Notes: generated from the sequence alone by a model not told the origin. 64,000 nucleotides of DNA from Massilia sp. UMI-21 (GCA_015277795.1 CP063848.1:2232001-2296000); one strand, 5' to 3'; numbered from the stretch's first letter, positions 38,506 to 47,240 are shown. A program made the numbers and translations.

Positions 38506-39326
38506 CCCAGCCTCCGGCGCAGCAGTTTCGAGACCAGGTCGGCCAGCGCCACCAGCAGCACGAACACGATCAGGATGGTGGATACCTCGCCGCCCGCCAT
38601 CATGCGGGTGGACTCCTCCATGCGCTGGCCGAGGCCGCCGGCGCCCACGAAGCCCATCACCGCCGAGCCGCGGATCGCGCACTCCCAGCGGTAGACGGTG
38701 TAGGACACCAGTTCGGCGCTGGATTCGGGCAGGGCGCCGTACAGCAGGGCCGGCAGGCGCCCGCTGCCGTTGGCCAGCAGCGACTCGAGCGCGTGCGCGC
38801 TCGAGGACTCCAGGATTTCGGCGTACACCTTGGCCAGCATGCCGGAATAGGTCAGGGCGATCGCCAGCACGCCGGCGGTGGGGCCCAGCCCGACGATGCG
38901 CACGAACAGCAGCGCCCACACCAGTTCCGGGACGCTGCGCAGCAGCACCAGCACCCAGCGCAGCAGTTGGCGCGCCAGGGCGGCAACCGGGCGCATGCGC
39001 CCGGTGCCGAGGCGCGAGATCGACAGCCGCTCGCTGATGAGCATGGTGGCGGGAACGGCGCCCAGCAGCGCCAGGCTCAGGCCGGCGGTGGCGATCGCCA
39101 CCGTCTGCCAGGTCTCGCGCAGCACCAGCGCCAGGAATTCGGCCCCGAACTCGGGGCGCAGGAAGTCGGACAGGAACATCGCCGCCGCCGACAGGCTTTG
39201 CGGGTCGAACAGCAGCCAGGGCTTGAATTCGCTCGCCGTCAGCATCGGCCACAGCAGCAGCAGGCAGACCAGCGTGGCGCCGACTCGGCCGCGCCAGGCC
39301 GGATCGGGATGCAGCGCGCGGGTCAT
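38502..39326 (-). CDS. ABC permease, PhnE-like (first of pair)
   Basis: 274 residues; PhnE-family permease with helices such as GATLVCLLLLWPMLTA and WVLVLLRSVPELVWALLFV and the conserved cytoplasmic loop with YTVYRWECAIRGSAVMGFVG. Its stop overlaps the second permease start by 4 bp and its own start overlaps the ATPase stop by 1 bp. This tight packing indicates one transporter. See the binding protein for the proposed substrate. Confidence 0.88.
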   Translation of the reverse strand: MTRALHPDPAWRGRVGATLVCLLLLWPMLTASEFKPWLLFDPQSLSAAAMFLSDFLRPEFGAEFLALVLRETWQTVAIATAGLSLALLGAVPATMLISERLSISRLGTGRMRPVAALARQLLRWVLVLLRSVPELVWALLFVRIVGLGPTAGVLAIALTYSGMLAKVYAEILESSSAHALESLLANGSGRLPALLYGALPESSAELVSYTVYRWECAIRGSAVMGFVGAGGLGQRMEESTRMMAGGEVSTILIVFVLLVALADLVSKLLRRRLG

Positions 39327-40144
39327 CAGAAGCAGGCGCCGACGGCGATGCGGTCGGGCGATTCGTGCGGAGGCCGCGAAGCGGATTGCACCGCGTCGTT
39401 CTCGTACAGGGCCGCGATCATGGCGTCGCTGACCGCGCCGGTCGGGGCGTCGAACACGATGCGTCCGGCGCGCAGGCCGACCAGGCGCGGAAAGTGGGCG
39501 CGCGCCATCTCGACCTGGTGCAGGCTGCACACCAGGGCGGCATTGCGGCTGCCCGCCTCCTGCTGCAGGGTGGCCAGGGTATGCCGGGCCAGCGCCGGGT
39601 CGAGCGCGGAGATCGGTTCGTCGACCAGCAGGGCTTCGGCGCTGGAGAGCAGCAGGCGCGCCAGGCCGCAGCGCTGGCGCTCGCCGCCGGACAGGCGGTC
39701 GACGCGCGCATACAGCTTGTCGCCCAGGCCGAAGCGCGCCAGGGCGGCGTGCGCGGCATCCGGGTCGCTCGGGCGCACCAGCGAGGCGAAGGCCTGCCAC
39801 AGGCTCATGTGGGGCAGGCGCGCGGCCAGCACCGCGGTCACCACGCGCTGGCGCGGCGGCAGCGGCGGCGTCTGCGGCGCCAGGAACAGGCGCGCGCGCA
39901 GCCGGTGGCGGGCCGCCTGCGGCAAGGCCCACGGGTCTTGCCCGAAGACCGAAAAATCGCCCTGGGCCGGACGGTGGGCACAGGCGAGGGTGGCGAGCAG
40001 GGTGGTCTTGCCGGCGCCCGAGGGGCCGATCAGGGCCAGCTGCTCGCCGGGTGCGACGACCAGGTCGAGGGCGGAGAGGGCGGGCGCGGTGTCGCGCGCC
40101 GCCGCCAGATGCCGTACCGTCAGTTTCTCGAGGCGAAAAGTCAT
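39326..40144 (-). CDS. ABC ATPase, PhnC-like
   Basis: 272 residues: Walker A GPSGAGKTTLLATL, signature LSGGERQRCGLARLL, Walker B ALLVDEPISALDP, H-loop CSLHQVEMARAHFPRLVGLR. It is of the PhnC type that energises oxyanion import with the adjacent permease pair. C-terminal extension of about 30 residues (SASRPPHESPDRIAVGACF) is unusual and probably disordered. Start ATG 40144 is 20 bp after the binding-protein stop. Confidence 0.88.
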   Translation of the reverse strand: MTFRLEKLTVRHLAAARDTAPALSALDLVVAPGEQLALIGPSGAGKTTLLATLACAHRPAQGDFSVFGQDPWALPQAARHRLRARLFLAPQTPPLPPRQRVVTAVLAARLPHMSLWQAFASLVRPSDPDAAHAALARFGLGDKLYARVDRLSGGERQRCGLARLLLSSAEALLVDEPISALDPALARHTLATLQQEAGSRNAALVCSLHQVEMARAHFPRLVGLRAGRIVFDAPTGAVSDAMIAALYENDAVQSASRPPHESPDRIAVGACF

Positions 40145-40164
40145 CGCGTCCGCTGCCCTCTTGA

Positions 40165-41052
40165 CTACTTCAGCAGGCCGGCATTGCGCGCCGCCGCTTC
40201 GATGGCGCGGTAGTTCGCCGCCTTGGTCGGGATGAACTTGGTGGCGCGCTGCAGTTCCAGGATCTGCTTGCCTTCCGGGGTGGACGGGTCCAGCGCCAGG
40301 AAAGCGTCGGTGATTTTCTTCTGCAGGGCCGGGTTCATGTCGCTGCGCACGGTCCAGTTGTAGTCGTAGTAGCCCGGCGTGGTGTAGAACACCCGCACCA
40401 CCTTCGGATCCACCTTCTTGGCCTCGATCAGCTTGTCCCACACCGAGATGTTGAGGGCGCCGGCATCGACCTTGCCGCCCGCGACCGCGGCCACGGTGGC
40501 GTCATGCGCGCCCGAGAAGGCGATGCGCTTGAGATCGGTATCCGGGTCAATCTTGGCCGCCAGCAGGTAGGAGCGCGGCATCAGGTGGCCCGAGGTCGAG
40601 GATTCCGAACCGAAGGACAGGGTCTTGCCCTTCAGGTCTTCCAGCTTGTTGATCGACGGGTTGGTGGTGATGAACACCGAGCGGAACTTCTCGTCCTCGG
40701 CGCGCTGCACCAGCGGGGTCACCTGGCCCTTGCTGCGTACGTCCGCCTGCACGAAGGTGAAGCCGCCGAACCAGACCATGTCGATCTTGCGGTTGATCAG
40801 GCCTTCGACCGAGGCCGCGTAGTCGGTCACCGGGGTGAACTCGACCTTCAGGCCGGTCGCCTTGGCCAGGTAGTCGCCCAGCGGCTTGAACTTGCGCTGC
40901 AGTTCGGTCGGGGCTTCGTCGGGAATTGCCGAGACGCGCAGCACGCCGGGGGTATTCTGGGCAGCGGCGCCGCCGGCAGCGAACATCAGGCCGGCCGACA
41001 AGGTGGCAGCGAACATGGTTTTCAACATACGCGAAGGCGAGAACAGGGTCAT
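40165..41052 (-). CDS. Periplasmic binding protein, putative selenate type (PhnD family)
   Basis: 295 residues: signal peptide (LKTMFAATLSAGLMFAAGGA), then a PhnD-type oxyanion-binding fold: LRVSAIPDEAPTELQRKFKP, TPVTDYAASVEGLINRKIDM, WFGGFTFVQADVRSKGQVTP, SFGSESSTSGHLMPRSYLL. The IPDEAPTEL and WFGGFTFVQA phrases recall the branch named 'putative selenate ABC transporter binding protein', defined from its co-occurrence with selD; selD is 6.9 kb away here. Phosphite or phosphonate remains possible without a ligand assay. It leads the operon and is divergent from egtD. Confidence 0.85.
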   Translation of the reverse strand: MTLFSPSRMLKTMFAATLSAGLMFAAGGAAAQNTPGVLRVSAIPDEAPTELQRKFKPLGDYLAKATGLKVEFTPVTDYAASVEGLINRKIDMVWFGGFTFVQADVRSKGQVTPLVQRAEDEKFRSVFITTNPSINKLEDLKGKTLSFGSESSTSGHLMPRSYLLAAKIDPDTDLKRIAFSGAHDATVAAVAGGKVDAGALNISVWDKLIEAKKVDPKVVRVFYTTPGYYDYNWTVRSDMNPALQKKITDAFLALDPSTPEGKQILELQRATKFIPTKAANYRAIEAAARNAGLLK

Positions 41053-41262
41053 GGCGTCTTTCTTGTTAGTGACTGGAGTTAAATAGCGGAAACAAAGCGG
41101 ACACGCTGAACCGGGGTCGTCGTGCCCGCACGCCAGGCGGAAACGGCAAATGGCCGAATTCCGCTATGATGGCAAAAACGGCAACTCAGGTCCGGTCGAT
41201 CAGGTCCGGGAATACAAGCTTGGCAACCAAGCCAGGCCGCACGGCGCGGCGTGGCGGCACGA

Positions 41263-42246
41263 ATGATAACGCTTATGCACATCTCCTGCACGGAAGACCG
41301 CCCGCGCGCCGTCAACGCCCATGTGGCGGACGAACTGCACACGGGGCTCCAGGCGCAAGACGCCTGGATCTCACCGAAGTTCCTGTACGACGCGCTCGGC
41401 TCCCGGCTGTTCGAAGCCATCTGCGAGCTGCCCGAGTACTATCCGACGCGCACCGAGGCGGCCATCTTCGCGCGCCACGGCGCCGAGATCGCGCGCGTGG
41501 CCGGCAGCGGCACCACCCTGGTCGACCTGGGTGCGGGCAACTGCGCCAAGGCTGCTGCGCTGTTCCCCTTGCTGGCCCCCGCCCAGTACGTGGCGGTCGA
41601 CATCTCGGCCGAGTTCCTGTACGAGGCGCTCGAGCGCCTGCGCCTGCGCTTCCCGCACATCGACATGGAAGCGCTGGGCATGGACTTTTCCAGCCGCTTC
41701 GAGCTGCCGCCCCGGGTACGGGCCGAGCGCCGCCTGTTCTTCTATCCCGGCTCATCGATCGGCAACTTCACGCCGGACGAGGCCGGCGCCTTCCTGCAGC
41801 GCCTGCGCGCCCAGTGCGGGCCCGACGGCGGCGTGCTGATCGGCGTCGACCTGGCCAAGGACAAGGCCACCCTCGATGCCGCCTACGACGACGCGCTCGG
41901 CGTCACCGCCGCCTTCAACCTGAACCTGCTGCGCCACGTGAACCACCTGGTCGATGCCGATTTCGACATCCGCGCCTGGCGCCACCACGGTTTCTACAAC
42001 CCGGAACGCGGCCGCGTCGAGATGCACCTGGAAGCGGTGCGCCGCCAGGAGGTGCACTGGCGTTGCGGCGAGCAGGCCTGTTCGCGCGTGTTCGAGCCGG
42101 GCGATCGCATCCACACCGAGAACAGCTACAAGTACCAGCAGGCCGATGCCATCGCGCTGCTGGAGCGTTCCGGGTTCGAGGCCACGCGCGTGTGGACCGA
42201 CCCGCAGCGCTGGTTCGCGGTGATCCACGCACAGGCGGTCGGCTGA
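41263..42246 (+). CDS. egtD: L-histidine N(alpha)-methyltransferase (hercynine synthase)
   Basis: About 327 residues. FLYDALGSRLFEAICELPEY and YPTRTEAAIF at the N-terminus, SAM motif TTLVDLGAGNCAKAAALFP, FFYPGSSIGNFTPDEAGAFL and HTENSYKYQQADAIALLE are EgtD signatures. It trimethylates histidine to hercynine, the common precursor of ergothioneine and selenoneine, in the cytoplasm. The ATG at 41263 follows GGCGG; GTG 41251 and ATG 41275 are alternatives. Its stop overlaps the egtB start (TGATG-type, 1 bp), so the two enzymes are coupled. Divergent from the selenate-type ABC operon. Confidence 0.95.
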   Translation: MITLMHISCTEDRPRAVNAHVADELHTGLQAQDAWISPKFLYDALGSRLFEAICELPEYYPTRTEAAIFARHGAEIARVAGSGTTLVDLGAGNCAKAAALFPLLAPAQYVAVDISAEFLYEALERLRLRFPHIDMEALGMDFSSRFELPPRVRAERRLFFYPGSSIGNFTPDEAGAFLQRLRAQCGPDGGVLIGVDLAKDKATLDAAYDDALGVTAAFNLNLLRHVNHLVDADFDIRAWRHHGFYNPERGRVEMHLEAVRRQEVHWRCGEQACSRVFEPGDRIHTENSYKYQQADAIALLERSGFEATRVWTDPQRWFAVIHAQAVG

Positions 42247-43487
42247 TGGGCATCGGGCAGCGCGAAGACCTCCTGCATGCCTACGACCGGGTACGCCGGC
42301 GCTCGCTCGAGATCGCCGCGCCCTTGTCGAGCGAGGATTGCTGTGCCCAGTCGATGCCCGACGCCAGTCCGGTCAAGTGGCACCTGGCGCACACCACCTG
42401 GTTCTTCGAGACCTTCATCCTCGAGGCGCATGAGGCAGGCTTCAGTCCTTTCCACCCGGCTTTCCGGATGCTGTTCAATTCCTACTACAACGGCATTGGC
42501 GCCAAGCATCCGCGTCCCCAGCGCGGCCTGCTCACCCGCCCGTCGCTCGACGACGTGCTGGCCTACCGCGCGGACGTCGACCGCCGCATCGCCCGCCTGC
42601 TGGCGGCCGGCGCCGAAGCTGCCGTGGCCGGCCTGCTGGAGCTGGGCCTGCAGCACGAGCAGCAGCACCAGGAACTGATGCTGACCGACGTCAAGCACCT
42701 GCTGGCCCAGAATTCCCTGTACCCGGCCTATGCGCCGCAAGCGATGGACGCGGGGGTGGCGCCGGAGCCGGCCGCATGGATCGCGTTCGACGGCGGCCTG
42801 GCCGAAATCGGCTACGACGGCAGCGGCTTTTGCTTCGACAACGAGTTGCCGCGCCACCGTACCTACGTCGCCCCCTTCGAACTGGCCTCGCGCCTGGTCA
42901 CCAACGGCGAGTACCTGGAATTCATCGACGCGGGCGGCTACCGCGACCCGGCGCTGTGGCTGGCCGAGGGCTGGGACCGCGTGTGCAGCGGCGAGATCAC
43001 GCATCCGCTGTACTGGATCGCCGGCGAAGGCGGCGCCTGGCGCGAATTCACGCTGCACGGCGTACAGGCGCTCGACCTGGCGCGTCCGGTCACCCACGTC
43101 TCGCTGTACGAAGCGGACGCGTATGCGCGCTGGCGCGCCACCCGCCAGCCCGGCCTGCGCCTGCCGACCGAGGCCGAGTGGGAGTTCGCCGCGCGCCAGG
43201 CGACGCTGGCCGGCGGCGCCCTGCATCCGGCCGCAGCCGACGGCGAGGGCCTGCTGCAGATGTTCGGGGCCTGCTGGCAGTGGACTAGCAGCAGCTACGC
43301 GCCTTACCCCGGCTATGCGCCCGCCGCGGGCGCCATCGGCGAGTACAACGGCAAGTTCATGGTCAACCAGTACGTGCTGCGCGGTTCATCCTGCGCCACG
43401 CCCGAGGGCCATGCGCGCGCCAGCTACCGCAACTTCTTTCCGTCCGGGGCGCGCTGGCAGTTCACCGGGATCAGGCTGGCGCGATGA
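42246..43487 (+). CDS. egtB: EgtB-family iron-dependent sulfoxide (or selenoxide) synthase
   Basis: 413 residues: an N-terminal DinB-like domain with the iron-site motifs VKWHLAHTTWFFETF and LGLQHEQQHQELMLTDVKHL, then a formylglycine-generating-enzyme-type domain ending ASYRNFFPSGARWQFTGIRL. It is of the EgtB subgroup commonly paired with EgtD. The reaction joins a thiol (gamma-glutamylcysteine or cysteine) to hercynine. The related SenA enzyme uses a selenosugar instead; a SenB-type gene is 6.5 kb away, so either donor is possible and cannot be settled by eye. It overlaps YihY by 4 bp. Confidence 0.9.
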   Translation: MGIGQREDLLHAYDRVRRRSLEIAAPLSSEDCCAQSMPDASPVKWHLAHTTWFFETFILEAHEAGFSPFHPAFRMLFNSYYNGIGAKHPRPQRGLLTRPSLDDVLAYRADVDRRIARLLAAGAEAAVAGLLELGLQHEQQHQELMLTDVKHLLAQNSLYPAYAPQAMDAGVAPEPAAWIAFDGGLAEIGYDGSGFCFDNELPRHRTYVAPFELASRLVTNGEYLEFIDAGGYRDPALWLAEGWDRVCSGEITHPLYWIAGEGGAWREFTLHGVQALDLARPVTHVSLYEADAYARWRATRQPGLRLPTEAEWEFAARQATLAGGALHPAAADGEGLLQMFGACWQWTSSSYAPYPGYAPAAGAIGEYNGKFMVNQYVLRGSSCATPEGHARASYRNFFPSGARWQFTGIRLAR

Positions 43488-44419
43488 GTCGTCGCAGGAG
43501 CTGGCGCGAGCGCCTGCTGGACCAGCGCGCGAACGCCTGGATCCTGGCCCATCCGCTGGCCTTCTTCCTGCAGGTGATCCGGGCGTTCCGTGCCAACCAG
43601 GGCCTGTTGCTGGCGGGCGCGGTCGCCTACTACGCGCTGCTGTCGATCGTGCCTTTCCTGATGCTGGTGGTGGTGGCGCTGTCGCACTTCATTGACCAGG
43701 CCGAACTGCTCGACACCCTGCAGCGCTATATCGGGCTACTGGTGCCGGGACAGACCCAGCCGATCGTGGCCGAGGTGGCGCATTTCCTCGAGAACCGCGA
43801 GCTGATCACCTGGCTGCTGGCGGTCACGATGCTGTTTTTCAGTTCGCTGGCCTTCACGGTGCTGGAGAACGCGATGAGCGTGATCTTCGTGCACCGGGTA
43901 GCGGTGCGGCGCCGCCATTTCCTGGTGTCGGCGGTGCTTCCGTACTGCTACATCCTGGCGCTGGGACTGGGGGTCATGATCGTGACCCTGGTGGCGGGCA
44001 CGCTGGAAGTGCTGGGCCGCGAAAGCGTCTGGCTGTTCGGCTACCAGTGGTCGCTGGGCGGCGTGTCCGGCGCGCTGCTCTACCTGCTCGGGCTGTGCGG
44101 CGAGATCCTGGTGCTGACCTCGATCTACCTGGTGATGCCGGTCGGGCGCCTGTCGCTGTGGCACGCGCTGGTCGGCGGCATCAGCGCGGCGCTGCTATGG
44201 GAGATGGCGCGCCATGTGCTGGTCTGGTACTTCTCGACCCTGTCGCAGGTGAACGTCGTCTATGGTTCGATGACGACCGCAATCGTGGTGATGTTCAGCC
44301 TCGAGATCGCTGCCACGCTGCTGCTGCTGGGCGCCCAGGTGATCGCCGAATACGAGCGCGTCGGGCATGGCCTGACCGAGCGGCCGGCCGAGCCGCTGCA
44401 CACGGATCCGCCGGCCTGA
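43484..44419 (+). CDS. YihY/BrkB-family inner-membrane protein
   Basis: 311 residues with six hydrophobic segments (LLAGAVAYYALLSIVPFLML, WLLAVTMLFFSSLAFTVLEN, YCYILALGLGVMIVTLVAGT and others) and the family phrase VNVVYGSMTTAIVVMFSLEI. YihY/BrkB proteins are inner-membrane proteins of uncertain transport role. Its start overlaps the egtB stop (ATGA), so it is translated with the ergothioneine-type genes; a role in export of the product is speculation. The IS element lies 45 bp after its stop. Confidence 0.88.
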   Translation: MSRRRSWRERLLDQRANAWILAHPLAFFLQVIRAFRANQGLLLAGAVAYYALLSIVPFLMLVVVALSHFIDQAELLDTLQRYIGLLVPGQTQPIVAEVAHFLENRELITWLLAVTMLFFSSLAFTVLENAMSVIFVHRVAVRRRHFLVSAVLPYCYILALGLGVMIVTLVAGTLEVLGRESVWLFGYQWSLGGVSGALLYLLGLCGEILVLTSIYLVMPVGRLSLWHALVGGISAALLWEMARHVLVWYFSTLSQVNVVYGSMTTAIVVMFSLEIAATLLLLGAQVIAEYERVGHGLTERPAEPLHTDPPA

Positions 44420-44456
44420 CCAAGCGGGTACGAAAACGTCGGTAGGAAAGCGCCGG

Positions 44457-44464
44457 TAGGAAAA
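44457..44464. repeat. Target-site duplication, left copy
   Basis: TAGGAAAA, identical to 45534-45541, directly flanks the left end of the IS element. Eight bases is the usual duplication length of the IS1595 family. Confidence 0.9.
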
Positions 44465-45533
44465 GGCGCTGTTACCTTTATCTATTGATGACCCCGATTG
44501 CGATGCGTAAGAACTGTTCCGCAGCAATTACCTGCGCGCGGTCGAGCACCCGGTGCCAGCCGAGGTAATTCGGCAGGTAGCGCGATGCCACGCCGCGAAA
44601 GCGGGCCAGCCAGTCGCGCAGACGCTGATGGAAAGCGTTGACGTTCTGGACGTGGAGGGCGTTGCCAGCGTCACGGCGCACGCGCACGCCGGCGCGCAAG
44701 TTCACCGCCTGGTGGGCGATCCCATGTTTGCGTGAAAACGCCCGGTAGGCAGCGTTGGCGTCGCTGACCAGGAGTGCTTGCCGGTCGAGCCTGGGCAGCA
44801 GGTGGCGTTCCAGGTGCGCCGTCTTCAAGGCCCCGCGCCCGACCAATGCGCCGATGGTCTGCCTGGCGCGGTCGCGTGCCACCAGGATGCAGTCGAGCTC
44901 GTTCGAGATGCCGCGTTTGCGCGCCGCGCCGCCACGCTTTCTCGGCGCCCGGTCCAGCTTGCGCGCGCCCTTTTGCGATTCCAGGATGAACATTTCATCG
45001 GCCTCGACGATGCCGCTCAGTTGCTCTGGTTGGTCGTGCTTGACCCGGTCGACGAAGCGGTGGCGCCAGCGAAACGCGGTGTTGCGATGCACGCCGACAT
45101 CAAGGGCGGCGCGGCGCACCGATTTGGCCCCGATCAATGCGTCCAGGTAGTCGAGCCATTTTTCGCGCAGCCGCAGCCGCGCAAAAGGCGTGCCGCTCAG
45201 GTCGTTGAAGCTGCGGCCGCATTCCCGGCAGCGGTAGCGCTGCAGGCCATTGGCATGGCCGTGCCGGTAGCAGCGCGTGCAGGCGCAGCGCGGACACGCG
45301 CGTTGGGGTGCGCGGATCTGCTCGATGAGGGCGACGATCCGGTCCAGCCCTGCGGCCGGATGCAATGCCGCCAGTGTTTGTTGGCGCTGCGCCCCGTTCA
45401 GCGCGGGCAGCCGCGCGAACCACTTCCTGAAGCTGGGTGTTTTCACGGCCGCTTCCTGTCGATGGAGACAGGTGTTCGACCAGGGAGATGCTCAGCAGTT
45501 CAGCCCTCATCCATAGTTAACGCTGACAGAGCC
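44465..45533 (-). mobile_element. Complete IS1595-family insertion sequence
   Basis: 1069 bp with terminal inverted repeats: the left end begins GGCGCTGTTACCTTTATCTAT, and the right end, read inward, GGCTCTGTCAGCGTTAACTA, matching at about three quarters of positions. Perfect 8-bp duplications TAGGAAAA flank both ends. It carries one intact transposase gene. The intact frame and perfect duplication indicate a recent, probably still functional insertion, located between yihY and the DUF2589 operon without breaking a recognisable gene. Confidence 0.92.
44478..45446 (-). CDS. IS1595-family transposase
   Basis: 322 residues: an N-terminal zinc ribbon (CPRCACTRCYRHG and YRCRECGRSFNDLSGTPF), helix-turn-helix (SVRRAALDVGVHRNTAFRWR), then the DDE-type catalytic domain (GIVEADEMFILESQKG, LVSDANAAYRAFSRKHG, and NVNAFHQRLRDWLARFRGVA with the characteristic N/H/K region). 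The layout and the ISXO2-like catalytic domain identify the IS1595 family. It fills almost all of the element and is uninterrupted. Confidence 0.93.
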   Translation of the reverse strand: MKTPSFRKWFARLPALNGAQRQQTLAALHPAAGLDRIVALIEQIRAPQRACPRCACTRCYRHGHANGLQRYRCRECGRSFNDLSGTPFARLRLREKWLDYLDALIGAKSVRRAALDVGVHRNTAFRWRHRFVDRVKHDQPEQLSGIVEADEMFILESQKGARKLDRAPRKRGGAARKRGISNELDCILVARDRARQTIGALVGRGALKTAHLERHLLPRLDRQALLVSDANAAYRAFSRKHGIAHQAVNLRAGVRVRRDAGNALHVQNVNAFHQRLRDWLARFRGVASRYLPNYLGWHRVLDRAQVIAAEQFLRIAIGVINR

Positions 45534-45541
45534 TAGGAAAA
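45534..45541. repeat. Target-site duplication, right copy
   Basis: TAGGAAAA, identical to 44457-44464, immediately after the right inverted repeat. Confidence 0.9.
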
Positions 45542-45666
45542 TGCTGGTACCGTTCCGTACTTGCGGTTTGTCAATTTATATCTGGAAAGCAATGGCACAG
45601 TAAGGTCTTGCGCAGACGTTTGGGCTAGCTCAATCGGGTGCGAGAACAAACTTATTGGGAGATGCC

Positions 45667-45912
45667 ATGAGCCAAACTGTCGCCCTCGTCCTTCCCCTGC
45701 CGGTCGCGCTGGCGCTGGTCGTCGTGCTGCTCGTGCTGCTGGCGCTGAGCGCGGTCGCACTGTCCTTGCGCAAACAGGCGCAGGTCCGGGCTCCGGCCGG
45801 CGCTGGCGGCGAGGTGGCCGCCTGGACCCCTGAAGCCGAGGGCTTCCGCCTCGGCCACCTGCACATCGACGGCCTGGCCGAGCTGTCCGGCCCGCAGCGC
45901 CGCCTGCGCTGA
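45667..45912 (+). CDS. Small single-span membrane protein heading DUF2589 operon
   Basis: 81 residues: one long hydrophobic helix near the N-terminus (VALVLPLPVALALVVVLLVL), a basic segment, then a polar tail (TPEAEGFRLGHLHIDGLAEL). GGGAG lies 6 nt before the ATG. It is 18 bp upstream of the first DUF2589-like gene and probably opens a four-gene operon. It could be a membrane anchor for the soluble proteins that follow; this is inference. Confidence 0.7.
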   Translation: MSQTVALVLPLPVALALVVVLLVLLALSAVALSLRKQAQVRAPAGAGGEVAAWTPEAEGFRLGHLHIDGLAELSGPQRRLR

Positions 45913-45930
45913 TCCTGGAGGAACCGACCC

Positions 45931-46440
45931 ATGTCGATCAAGCTGGGCGGCCTGCTGGCCGGCGTCAAGCGCGCGGTCGTCGACGCGCACCGCAGCGTCT
46001 CCGAGCAGCACATGGAGGAACTGGCGCAGTACTTCGTGCCCGCGCCGGGGCAGAAGGCCGACCTGCAATTCCCCGACGGCCAATGGGAGGCGCGCAGCGT
46101 CGTCATGCAGGTCCCGCACGAGGCCAGCCGCAACGGCAAGGTGTCGATCGAGCGGCGCGACGTGCATGTTCCCCTGATTACCCTGCTGCCGCTGCGTAGC
46201 CACGTGATCGAGCGCGTCGAGCTCCTGACCACGCTCGACTTTTCGCTGGCGCCGCCACTGTCCGACGCCGAGGCGCGCGGCGAGGCCGACCTGCCGCCCG
46301 ACATCACCGTCAAGCTCGGCCACAAGGGGCCGCATAGCGCCGAAGTGAAGATCGTCGTGCATGCCGCCGACCTGCCGCCGGGCTACGCCCGCCTGGTCGG
46401 CGCCTACGAAAAAGTCCTGAACGCGCAGCTTCCCACCTGA
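45931..46440 (+). CDS. DUF2589-like protein A
   Basis: 169 residues, soluble. N-terminus SIKLGGLLAGVKRAVVDAHR with a helical start, then a mainly beta region with VHVPLITLLPLRSHVIERVE, the 'VPLxTLxP...I..V' phrase typical of DUF2589 proteins. No signal peptide or catalytic motif. Paired with a second, longer DUF2589 protein 65 bp downstream, suggesting that the two form hetero-oligomers. Function of the family is unknown. The assignment to the family rests on phrase similarity and is moderate. Confidence 0.7.
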   Translation: MSIKLGGLLAGVKRAVVDAHRSVSEQHMEELAQYFVPAPGQKADLQFPDGQWEARSVVMQVPHEASRNGKVSIERRDVHVPLITLLPLRSHVIERVELLTTLDFSLAPPLSDAEARGEADLPPDITVKLGHKGPHSAEVKIVVHAADLPPGYARLVGAYEKVLNAQLPT

Positions 46441-46505
46441 GGGCGCGCCCCGGCTTCCACCCCGCGGGATGCTGCATCCCGCATCCAACCCAGAAGGAGA
46501 AGAGA

Positions 46506-47207
46506 ATGGCAGACAGCATCGATGGCGGCCTGGTAAGCATGGCCCAGCAGTTCTCCGGCTTGCCGATGGACTCGCTGATCGGCGGCCCGCTGCAGGCGGC
46601 GGCCAGTGCCCAGCAGGGCCTGGCGATGACCCAGACCCAGTACATCCTGAACACCGGCTTCAACCAGACCAAGGACGCCAACGGCCAGATCACCTACACC
46701 CCGATCACCGCCAGCATCGCCATGGGCCAGAGCCAGCCGGTGATCGCGGCCGACGGCAAGGTGAGCACGGCCGATTCGCACCTGAACGTCGATTTCCCGA
46801 TCATCACCATGGTGCCGATCCCCTCGCTGGCGGTGACCTCGGTCGACATCGCCTTCGACATGGAGGTCAAGTCGAGCTACACCCACGAGACCGATGCCGA
46901 AACCTCGTCCAAGACCCAGGAACAGGGCTCCTTCGACGCCAAGGCGGGCTGGGGCTGCTTCTCGGTCGAGGTCAAGGGCTCGGTCTCGCACGACTCCTCG
47001 CAGTCGAATTCGGACAAGCAGACCTACCAGAAGAGCAACGATGCCAAGTACCACGTCGAGGTGAAGGCCGAACAGCAGCCGATCCCGGAAGGCATCAAGA
47101 TGCTGCTCAAGATGTTCGGCGATAACATGACCATGAAGCCGATCATGGCCGGCGGGCAGCCCCAGCAGCAAAACACGCAGCAATCGATCCCTGCGCCGCA
47201 CGCATAA
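46506..47207 (+). CDS. DUF2589 protein B
   Basis: 233 residues. QQFSGLPMDSLIGGPLQAAA at the N-terminus, then LNVDFPIITMVPIPSLAVTS and VDIAFDMEVKSSYTHETDAE are clear DUF2589 signatures. A Ser/Asp/Lys-rich stretch (SVSHDSSQSNSDKQTYQKSN) and a Gln-rich C-terminal tail follow (PQQQNTQQS). Good Shine-Dalgarno sequence (AGAAGGAGAAGAGA). No signal peptide, so cytoplasmic or exported by another route. It lies between protein A and a DUF1906 gene in the same orientation. Function is unknown. Confidence 0.8.
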   Translation: MADSIDGGLVSMAQQFSGLPMDSLIGGPLQAAASAQQGLAMTQTQYILNTGFNQTKDANGQITYTPITASIAMGQSQPVIAADGKVSTADSHLNVDFPIITMVPIPSLAVTSVDIAFDMEVKSSYTHETDAETSSKTQEQGSFDAKAGWGCFSVEVKGSVSHDSSQSNSDKQTYQKSNDAKYHVEVKAEQQPIPEGIKMLLKMFGDNMTMKPIMAGGQPQQQNTQQSIPAPHA

Positions 47208-47240
47208 ACCGGCATCGATCGTCATCGAGGGAGGGGAGAG

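Noticed and set aside
37705..41052. Straightforward phosphonate (phn) uptake operon
   Set aside because: No C-P lyase or phosphonate catabolic genes are present, and the binding protein resembles the selD-associated branch; phosphonate or phosphite import is kept only as an alternative.
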